This document shows positions 1-12,189 of a stretch of DNA of 64,000 nt, in pieces. The notes beneath the pieces were generated by a model, which did no database searches, had not been told where the DNA came from, and saw only the letters and a list, made by a program, of their open reading frames with translations. The translations under genes were made by a program, and so were the position numbers. Source of the stretch: Periconia sp. R9002 (lineage: Eukaryota; Ascomycota; Dothideomycetes; Pleosporales; Periconiaceae); contig JAMAHW010000026.1 of assembly GCA_023627715.1 (NCBI GenBank), forward strand, positions 372,001 through 436,000, read 5' to 3'. The first letter of the stretch is position 1. Every line of letters starts with the position of its first letter.

Positions 1-519
1 CCACACGATTCATGATATCGATTTACATGCTCGCGTCACGACTACTGCTACCTTGCTTGCGGCGTTCCGCCTTGCGATCCTCTTGCCATTCGCCTCTCGA
101 AATGGAGAGCATTGCGTGTGTGTTCCTTATGCTATTTTGTTTACCCAGTTATCTCTAAGCCTTTTGCGGTATGCATATATACACCAACCGCCCCTTTTTT
201 AATAATCAATTTATCTCCTCCTGTCCTGTTCTCGTTATTACTTCCTTTTTTTCCTTTTGAATTAGTCTGTTTTTCTCTGTCATGTTCGTCTTGTCGGTTG
301 GTGGTGGTGTGGTGATTTTGTCTAGGATGAGATGGGGCCGGATGGGTGGACGGAAGGAAGGCAGGTGGTACAATGGAATGGTGAGGAGCAAGTACGGTAC
401 GGTGCGGTACGGGTTCTATGGGAAATGCAGGGAGATGTATTATTTTATCCTCCTTTTTTTCTCTTTCTTAGCTCCTTTGTGGACGGAAATTGATTGGCTC
501 TTTGGAGAATAATGGTTCC

Positions 520-527
520 CCTCTCTC

Positions 528-561
<34 letters not shown>

Positions 562-562
562 C
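520..562. repeat. CT then TG dinucleotide microsatellite
   Basis: A (CT)n tract passes directly into a (TG)n tract. It is visible by eye and lies in non-coding DNA. Confidence 0.9.
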
Positions 563-1153
563 TCAGCCTACGTGTCAAAACTTTCTAAAAGAACTATTAT
601 ACATAATCGACGTGAGAGTTGCCATGCTGCTTAAATAACTTCTCGAATCTATATACTGATGTATATGTGATTTTGTCTTCTCCCACTACTCAGACGTGTA
701 CCTGCCATACACTCCCCATCCATCCTACACCTCCTCAACCCACCTGATCGCCGAAAAATAAGAAAATCCGGGATACAATACAATGCTAACCTACGTACCT
801 ATCCACCCACCCCCCTCTCTCTTTCTCCCCTCCTGCCTTCCCGCCTTTCTTCCTCCCTCCGACATGCCCTCTTCCCACTACCTTCCCTTCCCTATTCAAA
901 AAATCCACAGAATCTGGACTCGAATTTCCAAACCCAAAACCAAAGCGAAACTTAAGGAAAAACAAAAAAAAATGGGAGTAGAAGGGAAGTGTATGTAGGT
1001 AGGTACCTAGGTATATATTGATGCTGTATGCGTGGGTTGTGGTGTGGATGTGGGTATGTAGAGAACGTCGTACTCAAATTATACAGATACGCGCACAACA
1101 ATATGTAGGTGACAAACCTAAAGAAAAGTTCTTCGAAACGGGAATAAAGGAAA

Positions 1154-1173
1154 GGGGGGGGGGGGGGGGGGGG
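1154..1173. repeat. Poly-G tract of 20 G
   Basis: An uninterrupted run of twenty G residues follows an A/G-rich leader. Such a tract can form a quadruplex, and its length may vary between isolates or assemblies. Confidence 0.85.
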
Positions 1174-2353
1174 AGGAGAGGAGAGATGTTTGGGCCTTTG
1201 ATGTTTTTTCTCTCTACATGTAGTGTTTTGATTAACTATCGTCTGTTCTATATTGTGTCTTGCTGTTTTGTTTTTTGTTTTTTGTTTTGGTGAAATTCGT
1301 TGTATGTACGGTCAGGGTTAGGGTTTTGTTTTGTTGTTGTTTTGTTATTCATGGCCGCGTACATATGTACATACGTAAGCTAAGACGTTCCCTGTGGATC
1401 GTTGTGCCCAATGTCGATATCGCGGGTAAAAGATACATTGCTGCGCGATAAGAATAAGAATAAATTTTATGTTCATGTATGCTTTTTATATTCCCTTTTC
1501 AGTTAAATATACTCGTTTTCGCAGGCAGTTACAAGGAGCAAAACAAAAACAAACCCGTAAGAGCGAATGAGCGAAGACGGGGCGCATTTCACAATTCACT
1601 CTGCACACGGTCGGCGAAAACCAAGTTGTAAAAAGAGGGAACCGGTAAACACTTCTTTATATAAGATATAGTGGGAGTTGACAACAAAAGGGATGGATTA
1701 ATCAGAGCAGACATACGACTTTAAAAAAAAGGAAAGGGAAGGAAGGAACTCCAAGAAAAAAGAACCTTGAATCTGCCTAGGTACCCATCCATACCGCCCA
1801 TCCATCCGTACACACACACGCGACACGCGCGCCAGCCTAATTGTTTTTGAAAAAGGAAGAGAAAGGAAAACCCCCTTCAAAAAGGTGTGTGTTTGTGAAA
1901 GATAGGACTGAGGGTCTTGCCCGACTCCTCACATTCACACGTGTTCAGTTGGAGGATTCGCGAGCACGGCTGCCCTCCCCCGTAACTTCCGCTTTTCAAA
2001 CAACATTTGGCTTGGGCAGCAGCGAACACTCGCTCTGAACGCGTGGCCCAGGAGCGCGAGAGGCACAAAGGTGGTACAAATGTTTCCCGCTATGACCCTA
2101 GACAGCTCAACAACACACGTAAAACGAAAGAAGAAAACAGATGCACATATCCAGCCACCATCCATCGTACAAATCGAGCCACCTCGGTCGATGTTGTAAA
2201 CATCAGGTCGGCAGACCTTCCATGCAAGGCTGCCACTGTTGCCTAACCATCATTATGTTTTGTTTGCTTTTTTTCTCGCGGCCTTAATCACGCGTCATTT
2301 CGGTTGTTGTGTACTGGCGCGTCTTCAACACATAATGAGATGAGTCATTGGAT

Positions 2354-2936
2354 TTATGCCTCCTTCTGCGCGCTCTTCTTCTTCGTCTCAACCTTGAGTA
2401 GCAGATGACGGTTGATATGTGGTAGGACACCTCCGAAAGCGATGGTGGCGCGGATGAGCGTGTCCAGTTCCTCGTCGCCGCGGATCGCGAGTTGCAGGTG
2501 ACGTGGCGTGATGCGCTTGACTTTGAGATCCTTGGCAGCGTTGCCTGCGAGCTCGAGGACTTCGGCGGTCAGATACTCGAGGACGGCGGTGAGGTAGATG
2601 GAAGCTTTAGCGCCGATGCGCGTTTTCTGGCGAGTAATGTTTCGAAGGTGGCGCTTTATGCGACCGCAAGGAAACTGTGTTGTTATGGCGCGTTAACGCG
2701 TGCGTTCCATGGCCCAAACGTCCAAGAAGTGTGTTGGGTAATGCTTGGGGAGGAGCATCATTGCGCGATTGCTCACCTGTAGCCCTGCTTTCGCAGAGTG
2801 TGACTTGACAAGTTTTCCGTGCGAATCACCCTTTCCTCCGGTCTTGCCACCGGTTTTTCCTATTGCGACTGGTCAGCTCCCTGGGATCGTGAGGCGCGAG
2901 CTGCGGAGTCAGGCGCGTACCTTTACCACCAGGCAT
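2354..2936 (-). CDS. HTZ1: Histone variant H2A.Z
   Basis: This replaces H2A in nucleosomes at promoters and is exchanged by SWR1 and INO80-type remodellers. Three coding exons (2921-2936, 2777-2859, 2354-2674) give 139 residues, the usual size. The N-tail starts [16 protein letters not shown] and is Lys/Gly-rich, as expected for acetylation. The histone fold follows, with SAKAGLQFPCGRI at the N-extension and [16 protein letters not shown] in helix 2. The acidic-patch region [17 protein letters not shown] and the docking segment [14 protein letters not shown] mark H2A.Z rather than canonical H2A. There is no SQ(E/D) motif, so it is not H2A.X. The first coding exon is only 16 nt. The loop-1 part ([10 protein letters not shown]) and the HINRH tail differ from the forms I remember. 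The coordinates rest on splice phase agreement across both introns. Confidence 0.95.
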
Positions 2937-4568
2937 TTTCGTGAACTATTTGGACGAATTCTGTTGAATGATTGTTATGAATAGAGGTGCGCGATCGTGA
3001 AACCTGAAGGTTGTAGCGTCTTCGATGTTGTGGATGGGGCGGTGGGTGGGGTGGGTGGGTGGTTGGGGGTGCGAGCGAAGTCTGGAGGGAATGTAATGTT
3101 GTTGCGCTAAGCCGAAAGAAAGACTGATCTTGGAGATGCAGGCACGTGAGTGGACTTGGCAGGAACTGCTCGCTCGCCTGCACTGATGAGGCGTCGTTGT
3201 GCCTAAGCTGGGAAAGCTCCTAAGATGTGTGATTCCAGGATTAATGTTCTTCTCCGTTGAATAAGGGGCCGACCGTCTTTTATACCCTGGTTTTTTCCGT
3301 CATCGAAAAGCCCAACGTCCCAGGCAGTAGCGATATCCATCTTTCTGTGTTCTTGGCAACAGCCCACCCACTGTCAGAGGGATTCCCTGTAGGCTCCGGA
3401 ATGCAGTTAGAGTGGCATATCTATGTGATAGACTTCGCCTTGACTTCCCGAAATAAGGCGTTCTGTTGTGATGTCGTAATGCTAAATCCGGAAGGGAGCG
3501 TCAACTGGTCTACGCGATGTGCAGTGTGAGTTTTATCCCCAAAATGAGAATATGGAAGAAAAGAATATGCAGGCGATAGCAATGAGAAGTAAGGAAAGTA
3601 GGTCTTAGTCGTATTGAGATAAAGGGAAGGGTGGGCATGCCCGAGGACCGAGACATGATGCTCAAGATGTGCACCAGACCTTTAACAAGAGGTGTTGAAG
3701 TTTGAAACAACAGTATGTAGAATAGGAAGGGAAATATGTTACTTACACGCATACTCACCTGTTACAGCTTGTCAACTGAGCATCTATGAGTATGTCCTTG
3801 CTGTAGTTAAATGTAGCGGTAGTTGGAACAGAGTAGCCAGATAGTAGCTCAACTGGTGTGTTTGAGAGCGATTTGACAGAGTTGAGAGTCTTACGCACAT
3901 ATTGATCTCCTTGAGCAATAGGGCCTGAAAAGATACCTCATGAACACAATCACCGGAGAAAGGTGTCAGTCAACAGTGTGTGCGGTGTCTTTGGCGGGTG
4001 CTGCGATCAGGTTGAAGCGGTCGCACTCCGTATAACTGACCCGGGGAAATACAAACTGGCAACTCTAGAAGCCTGGAATTTGAGGCAGTCAACGTATATC
4101 TCTTGCATAGGATGTGCTTCAAACAGAATAAAGTGGAAGAGACGCAACACAGCACAACAACTGTGTAAAGCATCAGGGTCTTTGGGTACATAGCATCAAT
4201 CTATGGGAATTGTCCTCATGTGACACTAGCGCGGAAGCGGGAAGGCGCCTTGCTTGGCTTGAGCGGACAACGACAACCGTCTCGCAACTAGCATCTCCCT
4301 TAAACACGTCAGTCGGCGAGATAGTGCCTTATTGTCATCTTTCTGAGCACTATCTACGCTTCCACGCTCTTGCGCTTCCCTTCGCAGCCCGCTGCGACGT
4401 TGCACTTGTGTGGATCTAGGTCCGAGCGTTTCTACAAAACATCCGAGCTTCCTCCCTCGCTGCGGCCAGCTATCCACTCCACTACCCAACCCCTTCCGAT
4501 CCGCCGACGCATGAGATACTGCTGAACCGCCTGCTTATCCAGACCACTACAATTACAAGAGTTGCGCT
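2937..4568. other. Divergent intergenic region between H2A.Z and striatin
   Basis: About 1.6 kb lies between the H2A.Z start (leftward) and the striatin start (rightward), so both promoters are here. A few 70-90 codon open frames occur on both strands (for example 3257-3529 +). They have no splice context or recognisable domain, and I do not call them genes. Confidence 0.5.
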
Positions 4569-7256
4569 ATGGCATGGCAGTCGCCGTCAGCTATGAATGC
4601 AGGCGGCGCAGCGGGCGGAGGGGACGGAAGTGCGCCGCAAGGGACTGAATACACGCTTCAGGGTGAGAACATCTTCTGGCCCGCAACAGTAAATTGAGAC
4701 ATGGACTTATGGTGATATCAGGTGTTATGCGCTTTCTCCAACTAGAATGGCATAATCACGAGCGAGCGAGAAATGCTTGGGACATTGAACGCGCAGAAAT
4801 GAAAGCGAAGATCGCAAAGCAAGAGGGCGAAGTCCGGAGTGCGAAGAGGCTCAATGATCAATTGAACAGGCACATTCGTATGCTAGAACGGGCGTTGATG
4901 GATGAGCGAGCAAAAAACAAAGCTGGTGCAGTAGGGGTGGAGGCCCAAACAGCAAACGATAAGAAGGAAAAGGCCAAGACAGCTTCTCGTGGTACGGAGC
5001 CCAGCAGGCGTGCGCTACATCCCTCCCTTGTCTATGTTGACTCTTTGCGTTGGTAAACTGAGCTAACACTGTGCTCTCACCAGCACCAAACAAACCTCAC
5101 AACTCCTTCCTCGATGTCGACCCTGAATCCGACCGCGCTGAGGCAGAACGGGAATCCCTCAAAGAGAAGTCGAAATTGTATCTCACAAAATGCGTCGCAG
5201 AGATAACATATTTATTGACGCCGCCTGCTCAGCCTGCTCCACAGCCGGCTTTACATCTTGGGAATGGTTCTGGATTCATGAATCACAGAGACGCCGCCGG
5301 TGTTTCCATGGAGGAGCAACTCTACCTCCGTCAGCACCGGCAAAATATGCAATCTCAGCTACCTACGTTACCAAACACGTCTGGATCTAACCACCAATCA
5401 CAAAATATGCCAACAACTGCCGAGCTTCAGAACTTTGCCCAACAGGCACAACAATTCCACCAGGCGCCGCAAATGTCTCGCGAACCCTCAGGTCAAGCCC
5501 CCCCTCTTCAGCACAATTCACATGGATCCGACTTTTTTGGACAATCGCAACAGACACAACCATCGCAGAGTTTCTCTTCCGTCCCTGAAGATCAGGTGGA
5601 AAAGGTTACTCATACGTTTGACGCCCAAGGGCGCCAGATATCGAACCAAGAAGAGAGGAATGTGGACAGTATGCCAACTCCGGAGGAAAACGCTGATAGT
5701 TGGGATTTTGAAGAACCAATAACCGATATACCACAAGAAATTCCCGCATCGCGAAGACCTGACACCGAAGCATTCCCAAGCGCCAATAATATTCCGTCAA
5801 AGTCGCCTCCTCGAGTTGGCAAGCGTAAAACGAGTCTAGACCTGCACAGAAGGAGATCAAGTCAAGGAGAAACCCGTGAAGCAGCCAACCAAAACGCTCG
5901 TTCCGACCCGTTAAACTTCAAAGTACGCTTCGCTCTTCGTGGGCATCTTGACGTGGTCCGCTCTGTGATCTTTACGGGAGGCGGTAGTCCCACCGAACCG
6001 GAAATATGTACAGCGGGTGACGATGGCATGATCAAGAGATGGATTATCCCTGCAAGCTATGCAAACCAACATAGTATGAGCAACGACCTGGACATTTCGC
6101 CGTACTGGTCTCATCGTGGCCACGATGGCGTTGTAACATCTCTCGCAGCATGCCCTTCATCTGCGTCGTTCGCCACCGGCGGTAGGGTATCCGGCGATGG
6201 GTGGATATTCTCCGGAGGACAAGACGCTACTGTTCGTGTTTGGGAAAGAGGGCGCGTGGATCCCAAAGCTACTCTCGATGGACATACCGATGCTGTGTGG
6301 ACGGTTTGTGTATTGCCGGCCACTTGCGCTTCTGTTTTCGGCTCCGACTGTAGCAACTATGGTGGTCCTGATCGCGTATTGCTGGCCTCAGGGTCTGCGG
6401 ACGGCACCATCAAGATCTGGGCGGTGAGTGCGCCTCCACAACTTGTATCGCCATCGGTAGGCTCGCGACGTGGTGTTGGTGGAAGCCGAAGACATTCGGT
6501 CACATCAGGGTCCAACTACCCGTCATCACCACAGCCTAGTGTTGCCACCTCGACCCCATTCCACTACATGCTCGTGCACACTATTGAACGAGCTACACAC
6601 TCTTCACCGACATGCATAAGCCCTCTTTCACCAAACGGTGAAAACTTTGTGGTGTCGTTCTCGGACGCCTCTATTCTTGTCTTTGATACGAGGACTGGCG
6701 AAGAATTGATAGGAATGGCAAGTGCAGAAACGTATGACGGGACACCCGCAACCGGTGTTACGTCTGTCATTACCACTTCCCAGAGTATCGAGGGTGCATC
6801 TTCGCAAGAGTCAGGACGCGGTTCAGATGAAGAGGGTGTTGTTCATGGTCCTACTGGCTCAAGTAGCGGCGGTGGCGTTGAAGGTGTGATTATCAGCGGT
6901 CATGAGGATCAATTCATTCGGTTCTACGACGCCAACTCCGGTACGGTTACTTGCTTTGTCGAAGATTCTTTGAGTTTTCTGCTTACTTTCCCACAGGTCA
7001 ATGCACATATAGCATGCTTGCTCACCCCTCGGCCATCTCCTCGTTGTCAATTAGCAAAGATGGTCGCGAAGCTGTTTCGGCTGGTCACGACGCCTCTATT
7101 CGATTTTGGTCTCTCGACAAACGCATCTGCACTCAGGAAATTACGGCACACCGCATCATGCGGGGTGAGGGTGTTTGCAGCGTTGTCTGGAGCCAGGATG
7201 GTCGCTTAGTGGTATCAGCAGGGGGCGACGGCGTCGTCAAGGTTTTCGCTCGATGA
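4569..7256 (+). CDS. Striatin family WD40 scaffold of the STRIPAK complex
   Basis: This is the scaffold of the striatin-interacting phosphatase and kinase complex, which controls hyphal fusion and fruiting body development in filamentous fungi (PRO11 in Sordaria). Four exons (4569-4662, 4722-4991, 5084-6940, 6997-7256) give 826 residues with consistent phases. The N-terminus carries [20 protein letters not shown], the caveolin-binding-like motif and start of the coiled coil that recruits PP2A. It is followed by a charged coiled coil (residues about 45-95) and a Gln/Pro/Ser-rich middle. From about residue 290 there are at least six WD40 repeats, with [28 protein letters not shown] and SASGDGV-like blades. 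The final exon supplies the last blades, ending VVKVFAR. Reading through intron 3 gives a truncated protein lacking them. The start is the first ATG giving the family N-terminus. Confidence 0.93.
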
Positions 7257-8047
7257 TCATGATCAATCAACGCTTTGGGCTTCACTTACTGCATTCGGAG
7301 CATCATCATTCTTATCATACCCCACACAGCGCGCACATGGACGTAGTACGACAGCCATGGTACTCCTTGGAGTCAGGCATTTCACCTAACCTTGTTCCCT
7401 TTATACCTTACCCTTCTTGTATGATGCAATCTTCTGATATCGTGTTACCCGCTCGCTTTTGACTTTGCAAAAGCCCTTTGCTGGTCGTTTGCAGAGAGCA
7501 AAGCACTGGTAATATTTTGTTTTAATGCATGGTAATGGGGGCGTTCAGCACAAAGATGGCACGTTCAGGCTTTCTTCATTTGCCGTACGTTTGGAGAAGC
7601 AGCCTTGATCTACCTACATCGCAATTGTACTATATATATGATGGAATTGGGCCGCGGTCATGAGGAGGAAGGAATGCCTAGCTAGTGGATAAGATCATGC
7701 TTGTCCAGGTGGGATATAACTACTTTCCGATGAACCTTGCGATGAACTGGTGTTTCGAAAACCGTGAAGGATTAACTACTAGCTGCCACTTATACAGGTT
7801 TTTGTTGCATTTGCATTGTCGTATTGGAGATGTTATCATTGCTGCGCAATGCCTCAATATATATATTTGCGCCATACAGTTAGCGTTTTGAAAATCAGGC
7901 CATTAATAGGGCCGAATGTGAGGTTTTAGGTAACTTGGTGGAGCTTTTCATCGGCGATCGGATAAACGTGTCGGCCGGCCGCGATGTCATCGTGATCGGC
8001 GCGCTGTTGGAAGCATTTACTATGTATGATTTCGATCTTTGCGGTAA

Positions 8048-8055
8048 TTCTCGAA
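8048..8055. promoter_or_regulatory. Candidate heat shock element dyad
   Basis: TTCTCGAA fits the TTCnnGAA inverted unit bound by heat shock factors and is followed by CTTCC, a near third unit. It lies about 620 bp upstream of the HSF1 start codon, where autoregulation would be plausible. It is short enough to occur by chance. Confidence 0.3.
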
Positions 8056-8339
8056 CTTCCCTATCCCTTTAGCGCAAAACGTCTGCCCATGCACCAAGAA
8101 CCTGCAATCCGCTGCCCTTGAGGCCTCATTGCATTGCTTCGAGTTCTCCTGCCGTGCTCAAATTTGGTCCACCGCCCTCTGCCCGCACTTACAGCCTTGG
8201 GACCGCCCTTCAGAGATACCCACTGACAGAGACACCGTCAGCTGTTTGCGACTGCGACTGCGACACCGTCTTCATTGCAATTTGTGGTTTCGGAAAACGT
8301 ATACTGTAAAAACAATCAAAACGCTGTTCGGCCGATCCA

Positions 8340-8347
8340 GAATCTTC
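8340..8347. promoter_or_regulatory. Second candidate heat shock element dyad
   Basis: GAATCTTC fits the GAAnnTTC unit, about 325 bp upstream of the HSF1 start. A CTTC follows after two bases, but the third canonical unit is imperfect. Confidence 0.3.
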
Positions 8348-8670
8348 TCCTTCACAACAAGCCTTGCAGTCGTGAATACAAAACCTCCGCGAGCGCACAC
8401 TTGCGCACACCTGCGCACACCCACCTTCTCCTTCTGTGGATACGTTGACATTTTTCGCGCAGTCTCAAGCACAGAATATCGTCTTATTTTGTGCCCAAAA
8501 TTGAAGCACCCCGCACCTTCCGTCAATCCCGCCCAAGGATCTTGCCTAGAAAGTAATACACTCGCGAAATCACTTCGAGCAGCCTTCTTGGCGGACGAAC
8601 GTACCTTCGGTATATTTGTACTCCCGCGGCGTATCCTACGCATCAATCCCACACCCTCAGAGCGATCGGA

Positions 8671-10975
8671 ATGTCAAGTCGGAAGAGGCGCGCGCCGGGC
8701 GCTTCCCCAAACGGTCAGCAGAATACATATCAAAGCGCCGGTGCAGGCACCGCTGATCAGTTCATGAATTGGAATGATCCTTCATTGAACAGCGGTGATT
8801 TGGCTGGTTTTGACCCCACCTTCTACGAAGGTATAGATATCGCTGGCAATTTGAGCCAAGCACCGACACACAACCGCGTAGTCTCTTTGGATGGAATGGG
8901 CGGTGGCCCCGATATAAGCTCGAACCAGCTCGTGCGACGCAACCCCAACCAACAACTTGCTGCACGAGGACAGGCTGCATGGGACACTTATAACCAGAAC
9001 CCCTCAGGTGCATGGGAGAACGCGGGAACAGACGATGATGAAGAGCTTGCAAGGAAAGCAGAGATTGCAAAGAAGGACGCACAAGCCAAAAGGAAGCAGA
9101 TACCGCCTTTTGTTCAGAAACTGAGCAGGTAGGTGATCGTTACGTTGTTTGATCTAAATTTAAATTGCAAGTTTGCTGACGGGCATCAGTTTTCTTGAGC
9201 ACAATAAAAATACGAATCTGATATGCTGGTCAGACGACGGGAACTCTTTCATCGTCCTAGATGAAGATGAGTTTGCCAAAACACTCATCCCCGAACTTTT
9301 TAAACACAACAATTATGCGTCGTTCGTTCGACAACTCAACATGTATGGCTTTCACAAGAAAGTTGGCTTGTCAGACAATTCCATGAAAGCGAGCGAGGCC
9401 AAAGCCAAAGCCCCGAGCGAATATTACAACAAGTACTTCAAGCGCGGTCGACCAGAATTGTTGTGGCTCATTCAAAAGCCTAAAAATGCTCCAACCGGAC
9501 CGAAACGAAAACGAGATGATGACGCAAAACACGGCGACAGTGACGACGAGCGAAAATTTGTGCCAGACGGCGGGGGAAATCCGTTCGAAGATCTTGCCGT
9601 GAGAGCCAATCAGGACATGGCCATGATTCCACGATCTGAGTACAACAGCCTTCGAGCAGAAGTGCGGACCCTACAACAGCAGCAAAAGGTTATATCAAAT
9701 GTACTGGGTCAGATTCGTAGGCAGAACGACCAATTATATCAGCAAGCGACCGCGTTCCAAACACTGCATGACCGGCATGAGAATTCTATTAACGCAATCC
9801 TCACCTTCCTCGCTACCTTCTACAACCGAAGCTTGGAGGGCAATAGCAACGGTATCGATCTATCTCAGATGTTTGGGCCGGCTGTACCCACGCAGCCCCA
9901 ACATGGTAACGTGGTGGATGTTGGTGACTACACCGAAAAACCTATGGCTAAATCACCTCAAATGACTAGGACGAAGCGCACACTTCTACTTCCTGCGCCT
10001 TTACCAAGAGAAGAGCCACCGGCTATAATTCGAGCTACGACATTGAGCCCGTCGTTGAATGACACAGCAGCGAGAAGTCCGATCTCTAAGCCAGCTAGTA
10101 AACCTGGGTCGGCTGTACCTCAGCATATTCGACCATCTGCCAGACCCAATACTGAGACCATAAGAGATGATGCTGCTACCGTACCGCTCAAGGTCGATAC
10201 TGAATCACCGGCTCAATCCACCATGCCTTTACTCGAGAATGATGAAATCATGTCAGCGATCCAAAATGCCAATGCTAGTACTGGTCAATACAGCCAGTCA
10301 CCGCAAATTGATCTCCCGGCCGCCCTTAATAACTACCAAACACAGGATGGCAATACACCGCTGACCGCACAACAGCGCAGCGATGTGCTTTCTTTAATGG
10401 CGAACAACACTTCCGCAGCTTCACCCAACAGCGCCATCGCCACAAACACCAACAACGCGCTGGTGAATCCACAACCCCCACCCATGCCAGACCTAAGCCA
10501 ATTTGCGGCAACACAGTCCCAGCTCGATATGTTACAGCAGATGTCAGAGCAACAGAACTCCCGCGTTCAAAGCTTACAGGAGCGACTGCAACCTCTCAGC
10601 CCCAGCGGCCAAATACCCGGCTTGGAAGACGACTCTTACTTTGGCAGCGCCGCGCTCGGCGACCCTGGGACGTACGATTTGGATGCCGACTTATTCACCC
10701 AAGGCGACGACTTCTTTCCCCAGGGAAACGACGCAGTCATTTCCGGTGATCCGTCCCTTCCTGATCTTGGCTATCAACTTGCGGACGCAGCTGCAGGTAT
10801 GAGTGAAGGCAACGGCGATGCGCTTGCTTTTGGCGATTCAAAACATCTCAGCACTAACGACGCGGAGAATAGGGTAGAGAGTGTGAGCTCTTCGGCGACG
10901 AGTCCCTCGGCGACGGTCGAAGAGGTCGAAGACGAGAGCAGAGCTAAACGTAGCCCGAAGAGGAGAAAAACGTAA
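8671..10975 (+). CDS. Heat shock transcription factor (HSF1 type)
   Basis: This is a nuclear activator of chaperone genes that binds nGAAn repeats as a trimer. Two exons (8671-9128 and 9190-10975) give 747 residues; the intron splits the DNA-binding domain (AGC AG|T). The domain starts near residue 144 with PPFVQKLSSFLEH, continues through ICWSDDGNSFIV and the recognition helix NNYASFVRQLNMYGFHK, and ends LLWLIQKPKN. Residues 299-365 form the heptad-repeat oligomerisation region (RSEYNSLRAEVRTLQQQQK onward). The C-terminal half is Ser/Pro/Gln-rich with acidic patches, as expected for activation, and ends in a basic KRSPKRRKT tail. The long N-terminal extension before the domain and the absence of a response-regulator receiver domain argue for HSF1 rather than SKN7. 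SFL1-type repressors remain a less likely alternative. Confidence 0.93.
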
Positions 10976-12189
10976 CGGCACGACGCTACAACTCTCGGAG
11001 CGTCGGGAAATAACAGCTTTCTCACTGATGTTTTGAGCTCTTTTTCCTCGATTGGGAAAGCCATTGTGGCAAGTTTTGCATGGCTATGAAATATCTTTGG
11101 CGTCGGATGGAATAGGCAACGATTAGCGAGCGATTTGGGAACACACGGGACAAGGGTGGGAGTTTCTTTGTCATTTCTCCACTTGGAAGGAAGGTTCTTT
11201 TTATAACTGGGAATGGCTCAAGGTCCTTAGTGCAAGGGCTAAGTCTCGTATACAGAGCGCATTGAAAACACCATGAGCGCACAAATCTTGATTTCTTATC
11301 TCTTTTTCGTATCGTGCAATGTGGGGACGGAACAATTGTCGAAATGATTCATGTGACTGAGGCCTTCTTTTCTTCAAATTTCTTGTCCCAATTTTTTTTC
11401 TGTGTGATGGTGGGACTTTGTCTCCTTTTCTTTTCTCTCGATTTTCTTCTGGGGGGAGGCTTGGGTTTAACGGCAGTCTGGAAGTTTGACCAAACTCTAC
11501 TGTCCTACGAATCTCTTTTGAGGTAAAATAGAGGGTAGGAATGAAACTTTGCGCTTCTTTTCTCCTTATCTTGTTCTGTCACACGTTTAAGAACCACCGA
11601 AGGATCAACTCATCAGTGTCATCTTTTCATTCCGAAGCAGTACCACGTTGATGGTGAATCCTGTGTATTCTGTTTGATGTCGAAACATCACATGGTGTAG
11701 TGTGTCTTATCCCATTGCGTCTCGTTGGGTATCCAAGGAACTACGCCCCCGTCCACGACACAAGGCATATAATAACTCGACCACTATCGCTCCGTCGTCA
11801 GCAACCCCAAACTGATTCCTTCTTACAAGAGAATGTTGATAAGATGTGAGACCCGTAGAGGAGAACAATGACGTCTGGAGAGAAATCAATCAGACTCAAC
11901 TACTCGCACGAAAATAGAAACATTTGAAGCGGCCTAAGGCTGATACTGCGGCGTAGGTAGATGCGCGTTAACATCTGAACTTGTTTAAGCAAGCAACGCC
12001 TTGTAAGTCTTGAAACAAGTTTGTATACACATATACACACCCAGATCCCACTCCCTTCATCCCCTCCCCAAACAACAATCTCATTCTTTCAAAAAAACCA
12101 TTGATCCCAAAACTACCCATAACGATCCTGTCACACACACACCACCACCAACATCCCCAAACCAAAACACCCCAAACAAACAATCAAAA
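10976..12189. other. Intergenic region downstream of HSF1
   Basis: About 1.2 kb with T-rich stretches. The only open frames are short and unconvincing (for example 11314-11526). It should contain the HSF1 3' UTR and the leader of the first small glycine-rich gene; the 60 bases before that ATG are CA-rich and purine-poor. Confidence 0.5.

Larger units (their letters stand above)
1..2353. other. Gene-free stretch with simple repeats
   Basis: No coding model is supported here. Short open frames have no recognisable similarity, and several simply translate low-complexity DNA. The stretch holds a CT/TG microsatellite near 520-562, a run of 20 G at 1154-1173, and TAGGTA-type motifs near 1007. The right end is presumably the 3' untranslated region of the H2A.Z gene, which reads leftward. 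The first bases may belong to a gene outside the window. Confidence 0.5.
7257..8670. other. Intergenic region: striatin 3' end and HSF1 promoter/leader
   Basis: No supportable gene. A 212-codon open frame at 8129-8767 overlaps the HSF start in another frame and has no recognisable domain. Two heat-shock-element-like dyads lie in the right half (annotated separately). Confidence 0.5.

Noticed and set aside
1313..1325. GGTTAGGGTTTTG telomere-like word
   Set aside because: A single partial TTAGGG-like copy without tandem repetition; not a telomere or interstitial telomere.
3257..3529. 90-codon frame on the plus strand
   Set aside because: No start context or domain; lies within the H2A.Z/striatin promoter region.
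8129..8767. 212-codon open frame overlapping the HSF1 start
   Set aside because: In another frame than the HSF gene, with no domain; it lies mainly in the HSF leader and looks like a chance frame.
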